Below, one piece after another: positions 1 to 7,747 of a stretch of DNA of 64,000 nucleotides. Position numbers and translations under genes: made by a program. Source of the stretch: Streptomyces sp. NK15101. GTDB lineage: Bacteria > Actinomycetota > Actinomycetes > Streptomycetales > Streptomycetaceae. Where the stretch lies: contig NZ_JAINVG010000006.1 of assembly GCF_020400725.1 (NCBI RefSeq), positions 62,001-126,000 of the forward strand. The letters run 5' to 3'. Every line of letters starts with the position of its first letter. Positions within the stretch are counted from its first letter, which is position 1. The notes beneath the pieces were generated by a model. It did no database searches, was not told the DNA's origin, and was given only the letters and a program-made list of their open reading frames with translations.

Positions 1-1217
1 TGCTCGACGACCTGCGCCGGTTCGGCGGCGGGCTCGCCCTCGCGGGGAGCGGGCACGGTCCCCCGGGCGTCCACGGGCTCCGCGACGGGCTGCTCCACGA
101 CGGCCTCGATGGCCGCCGCGGGCTCGACGGCCTCGGCCGGGGCCTCCGCCACGGGCTCCACGGGCGTCTCCGCCACGGGCTCGGCCGGCAGCGACGGCTC
201 CTCGGCCGGCGCCTGGTCCGCTACCGGAGCCTGCTCCGCGACCGGTGTCGGCTCGGCGGCCTGGGGCGCCTCGGCGGCCGGGCTGGGGGCCAGGTGCGGG
301 GTCGTCGGGACGGAGCCCTCGACCTGGACGAACTGGGCCGCCGGCGGGACGACCGTTTCTGCGGGGGCCTGCGGCGCGGCCGCCTCCTGCGGCTGAGCGA
401 CCCACGGCTCGGCGCCCTGCGGGGCGAGCTGCTGGTCCTGCGCGATCTCGAAGTACTCGGGGCCGGTGGTCGGCGGGCCCGGGTTCCGCGCCGGCATCGG
501 GGCGGGGGCCGTGGCCACGACCGGCTCGGGGGCCGGCGCGGGCTGCGGGGCCGGCGCGGGCGCGGCCGCCGGGCCGCGGTCGGCGAGGGAGAGCACGACG
601 CCGCCGGAGGTGTCGGGCACCGGCGGGCCCATGTGCAGGGGGCGGCGGGCCGGCGGCGGGGTCGGGGCCGTGGCCGGCGGGGGCGTGCGGACGCCGCCGA
701 GGTCGACGGAGCCGGTGTCGCGGCCGGCCGCCTCGTGGGCGCCGGTGTCGAGGATGCCGGGCTCGTAGCCGTGCTCGGTGGCCACGGGGACGCCGTGCGC
801 CGGGGTGCCGAGCGGCACGCCCTGCGGCGGGGTCTGGCCCTGCGGGGCGGTCAGCACGTCGGCGAGGGCCACCCCGTCGGGGAGCGGACCCGTGAGCGGG
901 TCCGGCAGCGGGTCGGTGAGCGGGTCGCCCATCGGGACCTGCGCCTCCGGGACGGCCGCGTGCGGCACGCCCTGGTTCGGGACGACCGGGGGCGCCGGCG
1001 GGGCCGGTACGGCGACCGGCGGCGCGGGCACGACGCCCGGCGGGTGCTCGCTCCAGGCGCCCTGGGCGCCCGGCATCAGGAGCAGGTCGTCGTCCTCGGT
1101 GGTGTGGCCGGAGGGGTCCAGGAAGGTGTACGCGTCCGGAGCGGGGATGCCCGGCTGCTCGACCATGCCTGCGTTCTCCGGCAGCCCCTCGCCCGGGACC
1201 TGGCCGGTGTCCGTCAT
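1..1217 (-). CDS. cobT: N-terminal part of probable BluB-CobT fusion (cobalamin lower-ligand synthesis/activation), cut by window edge
   Basis: The 405 visible residues begin MTDTGQVPGEG and form a long low-complexity segment rich in Pro, Ala, Glu and Val; no catalytic domain is reached. From memory, this N-terminus and the conserved patches GSVDLGGVR and RRPLHMGPPVPD belong to the Streptomyces protein that continues into a BluB (5,6-dimethylbenzimidazole synthase) domain and a CobT (nicotinate-nucleotide:dimethylbenzimidazole phosphoribosyltransferase) domain. The neighbouring cobL supports a cobalamin role. The start at 1217 has GAGGGG about 6 nt upstream. Identification rests on recall and context, because the enzymatic part lies outside the window. 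The acidic, proline-rich extension is probably disordered. Confidence 0.55.
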   Translation of the reverse strand, partial: MTDTGQVPGEGLPENAGMVEQPGIPAPDAYTFLDPSGHTTEDDDLLLMPGAQGAWSEHPPGVVPAPPVAVPAPPAPPVVPNQGVPHAAVPEAQVPMGDPLTDPLPDPLTGPLPDGVALADVLTAPQGQTPPQGVPLGTPAHGVPVATEHGYEPGILDTGAHEAAGRDTGSVDLGGVRTPPPATAPTPPPARRPLHMGPPVPDTSGGVVLSLADRGPAAAPAPAPQPAPAPEPVVATAPAPMPARNPGPPTTGPEYFEIAQDQQLAPQGAEPWVAQPQEAAAPQAPAETVVPPAAQFVQVEGSVPTTPHLAPSPAAEAPQAAEPTPVAEQAPVADQAPAEEPSLPAEPVAETPVEPVAEAPAEAVEPAAAIEAVVEQPVAEPVDARGTVPAPREGEPAAEPAQVVE

Positions 1218-1339
1218 GCGTACCCCTCGCCCATCGCTTGTGCTCCTTCAGACCTGCGCCCGTCGACAAGAACGAGCGCGCGCGCCGCGCGGCACGAAAC
1301 ACGCGCGGACACCCACACATTGTCGCGGCCTTCGGCCAT

Positions 1340-1361
1340 CGTGGCAGGGAGATCTGCCACG
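1340..1361. repeat. Perfect 8-bp inverted repeat upstream of cobT
   Basis: CGTGGCAG and CTGCCACG are separated by 6 nt. It sits in the 331-bp gap between cobL and cobT, about 120 bp upstream of the cobT start, where it could be an operator or an mRNA hairpin. The rest of the gap shows no open frame I believe in, and no convincing cobalamin riboswitch. Confidence 0.35.
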
Positions 1362-1499
1362 GTGCGCTGTGGACTGCGCCACGTCGCGCGGTCCCCCCTT
1401 GTCGAGTACCACATCAGTGGCACAAAACGGCCACCAATTCGGGACATTGGCGAACAGAGCGCCGAACGTCCCGGTGCGGTACAACAATCGGCCAGCCTA

Positions 1500-1515
1500 C
1501 CCTGCCCCGGCAGGG
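1500..1515 (-). terminator. Short hairpin downstream of cobL
   Basis: CCCTGC and GCAGGG form a 6-bp stem with a 4-nt loop, 34 bp beyond the cobL stop. There is no T-tract, as is usual for high-GC actinobacterial terminators, so this is a weak call. Confidence 0.3.
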
Positions 1516-1548
1516 CGGCCTGGTCACGGGTGGGGGCCTCGACAGGAC

Positions 1549-2790
1549 CTAGGAGGAGTTCGCCCTGCGTCCGGACAGCAGGAACACGACCGAACGCTCG
1601 CGTTCCGACCAGTCGTCCGGATCGAGTCCGACGGTCTGGAGGAGGACGCTCTCGACGGCGTAGCCGCCGTCGGCGAGGGCGGCGCCGATCGCCTCGGCCT
1701 CGTCGCGGGTGGAGGCGTGGACCACGATGCGCTCCGGGCGCCGGTCGGTGCAGGCGGTGACGACGGGGACGCCGCCGGCCGCGATCCGTACGACGTCGGG
1801 TTCGGGCAGGCTCTCCAGGACGTGCGGGGCTCGGCCGGGGACGGTCTGGAGGAGGACCCCGTGGCGGCGGGCGGCCCGTTCGGTGCGGGCGCAGGCGTCC
1901 GGGTCGGCGTCCACGGCGATGACGGCGGCGCCGAAGCGGGCGGCCTCGACGGAGAAGGCGCCGCCCGCGCAGCCGATGTCCCAGACGAGGTCGCCGGTGC
2001 GGGGCCCGAGGCGGGCCAGTTGGGCGGCTCGGAGGGCGGGGTCCGTGCCCGCGCCGGTGCGTGCCGGTCCGGTTCCGGGGCCTTCGCCCTCGGAGTCGTA
2101 CTCCTCCGTGGGCAGTCCCCAGCCGCGTACCGTGCGCGCGGCCGGGTCCCGGCCCATCAGCCAGGGGGCGGTGGGGGCGCCGCCGAGCGCTCCGCCGATG
2201 ACGAGGACGACGTTCGGGTCGCGCCAGGTGTGGTCGGCGGCCTTGTCGGAGGTGAGGACGGAGACCTGTTCGCGGTCGGTGCCGAGTTCCTCGCAGACGA
2301 CGAAGGTGCGGTGGACGCCTTCGAGGAGGAGGGCGAGTTCGGCCGGTCCCGCGCCCGGTGAGGTGAGGACGGCGACCTTGGGGTGGGCGCGGCAGACGTT
2401 GACGGCGCGGCGCAGGGTGCGCTGGTGGGCGACGACGATCCGGGCGTCCTCCCAGGGCATGCCGGCCCGCGCGAAGGCGGCGGCGACGGAGGAGACGGCG
2501 GGGACGACCTCGACCTCCAGGCCGTACTGGGGGGCGCGCAGGGTGCGGACGACGCCGAAGAAGCCGGGGTCTCCGTCGGCGAGGACGACGGCGGTGCCGC
2601 GGTGGCCGGCGATGCGGCGGGCGGCGAGGTCGACACTGCCGAGGCGGATGCGTTCGGCGCCCGGGGGCACCTCGGGCAGCGTCAGGTGGTGGCCGGCGCC
2701 GGCCACCAGGGTGGCGGCGGAGAGCGCGGACCGGGCCGCCGCGGTGAGGGGCGAGCCGTCCCAGCCGATCACCGTGACGCGGTCGGCCAT
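1549..2790 (-). CDS. cobL: Precorrin-6Y C5,15-methyltransferase (decarboxylating), CbiE-CbiT fusion
   Basis: This 413-residue enzyme has the CobL two-domain layout. The N-terminal CbiE-type tetrapyrrole methylase (about 1-210) carries GDPGFFG and a pattern rich in GAG/PAVSSV. The C-terminal CbiT-type methyltransferase (about 225-400) has the SAM-binding motif VWDIGCAGGAFSVEA. It methylates C5 and C15 of the corrin ring and decarboxylates the C12 side chain in late aerobic cobalamin synthesis. Length is normal for the family. A GGGAG sequence about 10 nt before the ATG supports the start. It is transcribed in the same direction as the BluB-CobT gene, which follows after a 331-bp gap, so a separate promoter for that gene is likely. 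Confidence 0.9.
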   Translation of the reverse strand: MADRVTVIGWDGSPLTAAARSALSAATLVAGAGHHLTLPEVPPGAERIRLGSVDLAARRIAGHRGTAVVLADGDPGFFGVVRTLRAPQYGLEVEVVPAVSSVAAAFARAGMPWEDARIVVAHQRTLRRAVNVCRAHPKVAVLTSPGAGPAELALLLEGVHRTFVVCEELGTDREQVSVLTSDKAADHTWRDPNVVLVIGGALGGAPTAPWLMGRDPAARTVRGWGLPTEEYDSEGEGPGTGPARTGAGTDPALRAAQLARLGPRTGDLVWDIGCAGGAFSVEAARFGAAVIAVDADPDACARTERAARRHGVLLQTVPGRAPHVLESLPEPDVVRIAAGGVPVVTACTDRRPERIVVHASTRDEAEAIGAALADGGYAVESVLLQTVGLDPDDWSERERSVVFLLSGRRANSS

Positions 2791-2839
2791 CGTCGTCTGT
2801 CTCCCTGTGTCGTCGCAGGTCGGGGGCGTGCCGAGCGTA

Positions 2840-2859
2840 CCCCGGGATCGTTCCCGGGG
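2840..2859 (-). terminator. Hairpin terminator after the acetyltransferase gene
   Basis: CCCCGGGA and TCCCGGGG pair perfectly around a 4-nt loop, starting 1 nt beyond the stop codon of the acetyltransferase gene that ends at 2861. Confidence 0.6.
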
Positions 2860-2860
2860 C

Positions 2861-3496
2861 TCAGCTCCAGTCGGTGTACGAGGAGTAGCCGGCCTCGGCC
2901 ATCTGGTCGGCTACGCCGTCGAGGTCCTCGGGGAGGAGGCCCCAGACGATGAAGTCGGTGCGCAGTTCGGTCCAGCTGCCGTCCTCGGTGCGGGTGCGGG
3001 CTATGCAGGCGTTGCGCAGGACGCCTTCGCTGATGCAGCCGATCTTCTGGGCGACCTGCTGGGAGGCCGTGTTGTCCGCGGCGGTGCGCAGCTCCAGGCG
3101 TTCGAACTTCTGGTCGCCGAAGAGCCACTGGGCGGTGGCGAGCGCGGCTTCGGAGGCGTAGCCCTCGCCGCGGGCCCAGGGGGCGATGATGTACGACATC
3201 TCGGTGGAGCGCACCCGCCAGTCGGTGTTGCCCAGCTGGACGATGCCGACCAGACGCTGGGTCAGGAACTCGGTGACGGCGAGGTCGAGGCCCCGGCCGG
3301 CGGTGCGTTCGGTGGGGGCGTACTCGGTGATCCAGCGGTGTGCGGCGGCTTCGGTGTAGGGCTGGGGCACGGCGGTCCAGGCGGCGACCATCTCGTCGTT
3401 CATCATCTCGGCGAGGGCGGGGGCGTCCGTCTCCTCGAGCGCGCGCAGCACCAGCCGGTCCGTGTTGATGGAGATGTCCGGGAAGGTGGTAGTCAT
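2861..3496 (-). CDS. GNAT-family N-acetyltransferase (RimJ/RimL type)
   Basis: This 211-residue protein has the RimJ/RimL-like GNAT pattern: TDRLVLRAL near the N-terminus, a variable middle, then YIIAPWARGEGYASEAAL (acetyl-CoA pyrophosphate loop) and LELRTAADNTASQQVAQKIG, ending with the typical G-x-L-R-N segment. It should move an acetyl group from acetyl-CoA to an amine or protein N-terminus; the substrate cannot be read from sequence. I chose the ATG at 3496 because GGAG lies 6 nt upstream, whereas the in-frame ATG at 3508 has no ribosome site. A conserved neighbour of metQ in Streptomyces, but nothing here ties it to methionine uptake. Confidence 0.8.
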   Translation of the reverse strand: MTTTFPDISINTDRLVLRALEETDAPALAEMMNDEMVAAWTAVPQPYTEAAAHRWITEYAPTERTAGRGLDLAVTEFLTQRLVGIVQLGNTDWRVRSTEMSYIIAPWARGEGYASEAALATAQWLFGDQKFERLELRTAADNTASQQVAQKIGCISEGVLRNACIARTRTEDGSWTELRTDFIVWGLLPEDLDGVADQMAEAGYSSYTDWS

Positions 3497-3613
3497 GCGC
3501 AGCTCCATGCCGTGGACCGTCCGAATCGACCGTGAACGCACAGCATGCAGCATGCGGCCGCCGGTGCGCATGGCCGGGTCGGGTGTGCCGGGGATGTGTG
3601 GGGTGGGTGCGGC

Positions 3614-3650
3614 GAAGGCCCCGCGCACCGGACGGGATGCGGGGGCCTTC
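3614..3650 (-). terminator. Terminator hairpin downstream of metQ
   Basis: GAAGGCCCCGC pairs with GCGGGGGCCTTC (one bulge) around a 14-nt loop, 64 bp after the metQ stop. It would end the metNIQ transcript before the acetyltransferase gene. Confidence 0.6.
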
Positions 3651-3714
3651 TGCTCAAGGACTGTACGGGGGAGCCGGTCTGACGGCCCCTCGGACGTCTT
3701 TCCGTCGTGCTGCC

Positions 3715-4569
3715 TTACCCGGCGGCGCCGAAGGCCGGGACGACCGAGCCCTTGTAGGTGTCCTCGATGTACTTCTTCACCTCGGGCGAGTTGAGGAGCT
3801 CGGCGAGCTTCTGCACGCGGGCGTCCTTCTCGTCGCCCTCCTTGACGGCGAGGAAGTTGGCGTACGGGTTGCCCTCCGCCTTCTCCAGGACGAGGGCGTC
3901 CTTCGCCGGGGAGAGCTCGGCCTCGATGGCGTAGTTGCCGTTGATGACGGCGGCGTCCACGTCGTTCAGGGCGCGGGGCACGGTGGCGGCCTCCAGCTCC
4001 TTGAACTCCAGGCCCTTCTTGTCGGTGATGTCGGAGAGCTTGGCGTCGGTGCCGACACCGGACTTGAGGGTGATGAGGCCGTTGTCGGCGAGGAGGTGGA
4101 GCGCACGGCCCTCGTTGGTGGTGTCGTTGGGGACGGCGACGGTCTGGCCGGCCTTGATGTCCTTCACCGACTTGACCTTCTTGGAGTAGAGGCCGAGCGG
4201 CTCCAGGTGGACGTTCACCACCGGGACGATGTGGGTGTTGTTCTTCTTGTTGAAGTCGTCGAGGTACGGCTTGTGCTGGAAGAAGTTGGCGTCGACCTGG
4301 CCGGACTCGGTGGCGGTGTTCGGCAGGACGTAGTCCGTGAACTCCTTCACCTCCAGCTTCAGGCCGGCCTTCTCGGCCAGGTTGTCCTTGACGAAGTTCA
4401 GGATGTCGGCGTGCGGCGTCGGGGACGCGGCGACGACGAGGGGCTTGTCGGCGGCGCCGGCCGAGTCCTTGGCGGAGGACGGGTCCGAGGAGGTGCCGCA
4501 GGCGGTGAGGCCGAGGGCGAGGGCGGCGGTGGCGGCGATACCGGCGGTGAGCTTGATGTTCTTACGCAC
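3715..4569 (-). CDS. metQ: Methionine ABC transporter substrate-binding lipoprotein
   Basis: A 284-residue NlpA/MetQ-family lipoprotein that binds methionine outside the membrane for the MetN-MetI importer. With the GTG start at 4569, the export signal is RKN-IK followed by a hydrophobic stretch and the lipobox LTAC, with Cys24 as the lipidated residue. The mature part shows family motifs: VVAASPTPHADIL, DANFFQHKPYLDDFN, AVPNDTTNEGRALHLL and AVINGNYAIEA. A purine-rich GGAAAGAGG lies upstream of the GTG. A reading frame also opens at 4614, but that would place extra residues before the signal peptide. metI ends 91 bp upstream, so it is probably the last gene of a metN-metI-metQ operon. Confidence 0.93.
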   Translation of the reverse strand: MRKNIKLTAGIAATAALALGLTACGTSSDPSSAKDSAGAADKPLVVAASPTPHADILNFVKDNLAEKAGLKLEVKEFTDYVLPNTATESGQVDANFFQHKPYLDDFNKKNNTHIVPVVNVHLEPLGLYSKKVKSVKDIKAGQTVAVPNDTTNEGRALHLLADNGLITLKSGVGTDAKLSDITDKKGLEFKELEAATVPRALNDVDAAVINGNYAIEAELSPAKDALVLEKAEGNPYANFLAVKEGDEKDARVQKLAELLNSPEVKKYIEDTYKGSVVPAFGAAG

Positions 4570-4660
4570 GAAGAGTGCCTCTTTCCGGTGGAGCGGTGAA
4601 TGCCTGGACAACAAGTCCGGGCTGTTCTTCGAAAATCGAAGCCTGGGGTGGCGGGGGCCG

Positions 4661-5329
4661 TTACGCGGTGCGGCCCCGGCGGGCGAGGAGTCGGACGACC
4701 CCGTCGCCGATGAGCTGGACGACGGTCACGATGAGGACCAGGACGACGACGGTGACCAGCATGAAGGTGGTGTCGAAGCGCTGGTATCCGTAGGTGACGG
4801 CCTTGGAGCCGAGGCCCTCGCCGCCGACCGCGCCGGCCATCGCGGAGTACCCGATGAGCACGATCACGGTGGTGGTGACGGCCGAGACCAGCGAGGGCAG
4901 GGCCTGCGGGAGCAGCACCTTGCGGACGATGGTGGGGATGCCGCCGCCCATGGCCTGGACGGCCTCGACGAGTCCGTGGTCGACCTCGCGGATCGCCGTC
5001 TCGACGAGGCGCGCGAAGAAGGGGATGGCGCCGATCGCGAGCGGCACGATCATCGCGGTCGGGCCGATGAAGGTGCCGACGACGAAGGTCGTGAAGGGGA
5101 TCAGGGCGATCAGCAGGATGATGAACGGCAGCGAACGCCCGACGTTCACGATCGCACCGACGACCTTGTTGACCGGCCGGTTCTGCAGCAGTCCGCCCTT
5201 GTCCGTGAGGACCAGGAGGATGCCGAGCGGCAGACCGCCGACGATGGTGACGACGGTGGCCCACAGGACCATGTAGAGCGTGTCGACGGTGCCCTGCTCC
5301 AGGAGGGGCTGCATCTCCGACCAGGTCAC
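4661..5329 (-). CDS. metI: Methionine ABC transporter permease
   Basis: This 222-residue membrane protein is the MetI permease, with five or six hydrophobic segments and the BPD_transp_1 pattern. The EAA-like coupling loop, contacting MetN, is around EAVQAMGGGIPTIVRKV. Its GTG start at 5329 overlaps the metN stop in a GTGA arrangement, so the two are translationally coupled and the start is secure. It forms the membrane channel through which MetN drives methionine uptake. Confidence 0.93.
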   Translation of the reverse strand: MTWSEMQPLLEQGTVDTLYMVLWATVVTIVGGLPLGILLVLTDKGGLLQNRPVNKVVGAIVNVGRSLPFIILLIALIPFTTFVVGTFIGPTAMIVPLAIGAIPFFARLVETAIREVDHGLVEAVQAMGGGIPTIVRKVLLPQALPSLVSAVTTTVIVLIGYSAMAGAVGGEGLGSKAVTYGYQRFDTTFMLVTVVVLVLIVTVVQLIGDGVVRLLARRGRTA

Positions 5330-6393
5330 TTGGCACCTTCCTTCACCAGCACGGGCGCGGCGGCCGGCTGTGCGTCGTCTTCCACGAGTTCGACCTGGAG
5401 GCCCTGCTCGCGCAGGAAGCCGACCGGGACGACGTTGTCCTCGTACCGTCCGGGGAGCTCGATCCGCATCCGGCCGACCTGCTTCCCGCCGACGCTGTCC
5501 ATCGCCGCCCCGAGGATCGAGATGTCGATGTTGTACGTGCGGGAGAGCTGCGAGATGACCGGCTGGGTGGCGGCCTCGCCGTGGAAGGTGACGTCGACGA
5601 CGGTGCGGTCGGGGCCCGTGGGGGCGCCGCTGACCGGGAACAGTTCGGCCGCCAGCTGGGAGCCGGGGGTGGCGAGCAGTTCGCCGACGGTGCCGGACTC
5701 GACGACGCGGCCGCGCTGCATCAGGGCGGCGGAGTCGCAGATCGTCTTGACGACGTCCATCTCGTGCGTGATGAGCAGGACGGTGAGGCCGAGCTGCCGG
5801 TTGAGGTCGCGCAGGAGCTGGAGGATGGAGCGGGTGGTCTCCGGGTCGAGGGCGCTGGTGGCCTCGTCGGAGAGGAGGACCTTGGGGTTGCCGGCGAGGG
5901 CGCGGGCGATGCCGACGCGCTGCTTCTGGCCGCCGGAGAGCTGGCCGGGGTAGGACTTCGCCTTGTCGGCGAGGCCGACCAGGTCGAGGAGTTCCAGGGC
6001 CCGGCGGGAGCGCTCCGCGCCGGAGACGCCGAGGATCTCCAGGGGGAGCTCGATGTTGTCCTTGACCGTGCGGGAGGACAGCAGGTTGAAGTGCTGGAAG
6101 ACCATGCCGATGCTGCTGCGCGCCCGGCGCAGGTCCTTGCCGGCGCGGCGGCTCTTTCCGGCCAGCGCGGTGAGGTCGACGCCGTCGACGGTCACGGTGC
6201 CGGAGGTGGGGCGCTCCAGGAGGTTGACGCAGCGGATGAGCGAGGACTTGCCGGCGCCGCTCTGGCCGATGACGCCGAAGACCTCGCCCTCGCGGACGTG
6301 GAGGTCGACGCCGTCCAGAGCGGTGACCTGCCGGCCGCGCGACTCGTAGACCTTGGTCAGGCCCGAAGTGGTGATCACAGGGGTTTCCGTCAC
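5326..6393 (-). CDS. metN: Methionine ABC transporter ATP-binding protein
   Basis: The ATPase of the methionine importer. It has Walker A GQSGAGKS, Q-loop FQHFNLLSS, signature LSGGQKQR, Walker B VLLSDEAT and switch His in LLITHE. The last 100 residues form a NIL domain (VTFHGEAATQPVISQLSR onward), which in MetN binds methionine and inhibits transport when the cell is replete. The start is uncertain. I give the GTG at 6393 (VTETPVITTSG), but a GTG at 6426 and one at about 6378 are also in frame, and none has a good Shine-Dalgarno. It opens the metNIQ operon and follows a leader region with a possible regulatory short frame. Confidence 0.92.
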   Translation of the reverse strand: MTETPVITTSGLTKVYESRGRQVTALDGVDLHVREGEVFGVIGQSGAGKSSLIRCVNLLERPTSGTVTVDGVDLTALAGKSRRAGKDLRRARSSIGMVFQHFNLLSSRTVKDNIELPLEILGVSGAERSRRALELLDLVGLADKAKSYPGQLSGGQKQRVGIARALAGNPKVLLSDEATSALDPETTRSILQLLRDLNRQLGLTVLLITHEMDVVKTICDSAALMQRGRVVESGTVGELLATPGSQLAAELFPVSGAPTGPDRTVVDVTFHGEAATQPVISQLSRTYNIDISILGAAMDSVGGKQVGRMRIELPGRYEDNVVPVGFLREQGLQVELVEDDAQPAAAPVLVKEGAK

Positions 6394-6591
6394 TGTCGAG
6401 TGCGCGACGCGGGGTCCGTCGTGCACGGGGCATTCGTCTTCGGACAGTCAGGCGCACGGGAGGCTGTTCCGGGCGGCTGGTGGCCGGTGGACAGCGGTGC
6501 GCGGGGCGGGCACGGTCCGGCGCCGGGTGGCGGGCGGATCGGCTCGGCCGTCGGGGTCTCGCTTCGGGGCGCGAGGCTCAGGCGGGGGCCC

Positions 6592-6678
6592 TCAGATGGC
6601 GCACATTCGACACGTACAACGAGCACCGGGCGTCGTGTTCGCCTCGGTCGCAAGGGTGCGGCTGCTCGTCGTGGTCAT
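6592..6678 (-). CDS. Candidate Cys/Met-rich regulatory leader peptide upstream of metN
   Basis: A 28-codon frame beginning MTTTSSRTLATEA and ending CTCRMCAI lies on the metN strand, 199 bp before the metN start at 6393. Three Cys codons and one Met codon fall within the last eight sense codons, and TGA follows directly. No Shine-Dalgarno is visible; TACTTG 7 nt before the ATG could be a -10 box, making it leaderless. Short Cys-ending leader peptides precede many sulfur-metabolism genes in Streptomyces, so translation-dependent attenuation of metNIQ is plausible. This is inference: the frame is short and could be chance. Confidence 0.35.
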   Translation of the reverse strand: MTTTSSRTLATEANTTPGARCTCRMCAI

Positions 6679-6852
6679 GGCTGCAAGTAAAACATGCGCA
6701 GCTGCGAAGGGAAGCGAGCTGTCCGAATAGCGGACATCACTGAGACGCCAGGCGGACGCGCCCGGCGCGGCCGGCGGTGCGCCTTCCCGGGCGTGGCCTG
6801 GCGGGAACCGCCCCCGGCCCGAGCGCGGCGGGGACCGCTGCGGGTACGGGAT

Positions 6853-6866
6853 GTGGCCAAGGCCAC
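6853..6866. repeat. GTGGCC-AA-GGCCAC palindrome in the metN / 6960 intergenic region
   Basis: Perfect 6-bp arms around AA, about 95 bp upstream of the start at 6960. A candidate operator. The rest of the 6394-6959 gap holds the leader candidate (6592-6678), the direct repeats at 6892-6931 and extremely GC-rich spacer. Confidence 0.3.
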
Positions 6867-6891
6867 GTGGCGGGCGGCCCCGCCGGGCCCC

Positions 6892-6931
6892 GGGGCGGGC
6901 GCACCGGGACCCCGGGGGCGGGCGCACCGGG
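6892..6931. repeat. Two 17-bp direct repeats (23-bp period)
   Basis: GGGGCGGGCGCACCGGG occurs at 6892-6908 and again at 6915-6931, just upstream of a TAATAC -10-like box at 6944-6949 and the start at 6960. It may be a simple duplication or a tandem protein-binding site. Confidence 0.4.
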
Positions 6932-6959
6932 GCGTTCGGGCCGTAATACCCTCGGGCGC

Positions 6960-7322
6960 ATGCTTGACGCCCTGACGGTCGCGGTCTCCGTGGCCGCGCT
7001 CGCCCTCGCCGCCTGGTGCGGCTTCGCCGCCTCCCGGGATCAGCCGACCAAGGACTGGCACTTCATCGGCATGGCCGTGGTGACCTTCCTGGTCCTGGTC
7101 CAGCTGATCGTCGGCATCGTGCAGCTGGCGCGCGGCGAGAAGGCCGAGGAGGGCACGACGATCTTCGTCGCCTATCTGCTCGGCGCGCTGTGCGCGGTGC
7201 CTGTCGCCGGCTTCATGTCGCTCGCGGAGCGCAGCCGGTGGGGCTCGGCGACGGTGGCGGCCGGCGCGGTCGTCCTGGCCGTGCTCGAAGTGCGTCTCTA
7301 CGACATCTGGACGGTGGGCTGA
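6960..7322 (+). CDS. Small membrane protein of unknown function
   Basis: I do not recognise a named family. The 120 residues include three or four hydrophobic stretches: about 4-24, 38-60 (FIGMAVVTFLVLVQLIVGIV), 70-90 and 95-112, with the charged patch ARGEKAEEG between. It is therefore an integral membrane protein with little exposed mass. TAATAC ends 10 nt before the ATG and no ribosome site is seen, so the message may have almost no leader. Its stop is 2 bp from the start of a second small membrane gene (7325), so the two are almost certainly co-transcribed and may form one complex. Confidence 0.7.
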   Translation: MLDALTVAVSVAALALAAWCGFAASRDQPTKDWHFIGMAVVTFLVLVQLIVGIVQLARGEKAEEGTTIFVAYLLGALCAVPVAGFMSLAERSRWGSATVAAGAVVLAVLEVRLYDIWTVG

Positions 7323-7324
7323 CC

Positions 7325-7747
7325 ATGACCGAGACGCAGGAGGGGACGGCGGGCGCGAAGACCCGTCTCGTCACCGGCCCGGGCATGCTGCTCGTCTGGC
7401 TGTACGGCGTGATGTCGGTCGGCGCGGTCTCCCGCTCGATCTACCAGATCGCCACCGAGTTCGACCGCGCGCCGCTGGCGTACGGCCTGTCGGCGGTGGC
7501 GGCGGTCGTCTACGTCTTCATCACGTACACGCTGGTACGCGGCGGGGAGAAGGCCCGCAGGGCGGCGCTGGTGTGCTGCGCCGCCGAGCTCGCGGGCGTG
7601 CTGATCGTGGGGACCTGGACGCTGGTGGAGCCGTCCGCCTTCCCGGACGCCACGGTCTGGTCCGACTTCGGCTACGGCTACGTCTTCATTCCGGTGCTGC
7701 TGCCGCTGACCGGCATCTGGTGGCTGCGGAGGTCGAAGGCCGCCTAG
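7325..7747 (+). CDS. Small membrane protein of unknown function
   Basis: A 140-residue predicted integral membrane protein with four hydrophobic segments (about 19-40, 52-75, 84-105 and 115-133) and a short charged N-terminus. No enzymatic motif is visible. The ATG lies 2 bp after the stop of the preceding membrane gene, indicating coupled translation. The stop codon TAG at 7745-7747 lies in a CTAG palindrome shared with the stop of the converging acetyltransferase gene, so the two genes overlap by their last 4 bp. Confidence 0.7.
   Translation: MTETQEGTAGAKTRLVTGPGMLLVWLYGVMSVGAVSRSIYQIATEFDRAPLAYGLSAVAAVVYVFITYTLVRGGEKARRAALVCCAAELAGVLIVGTWTLVEPSAFPDATVWSDFGYGYVFIPVLLPLTGIWWLRRSKAA

Noticed and set aside
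1214..1447. 77-codon minus-strand frame upstream of cobT
   Set aside because: No codon-bias signature, no ribosome site, and it overlaps the cobT start.
1218..1548. Possible cobalamin riboswitch upstream of cobT
   Set aside because: A GCCACTG core appears on the minus strand near 1414-1420, but no B12 box (AGYCAGGAYACCTGCC-like) or supporting helices could be found; a few matching bases are expected by chance.
6427..6760. SAM riboswitch upstream of metN
   Set aside because: I found none of the SAM-I or SAM-IV consensus segments; only the short leader frame and GC hairpins are present.
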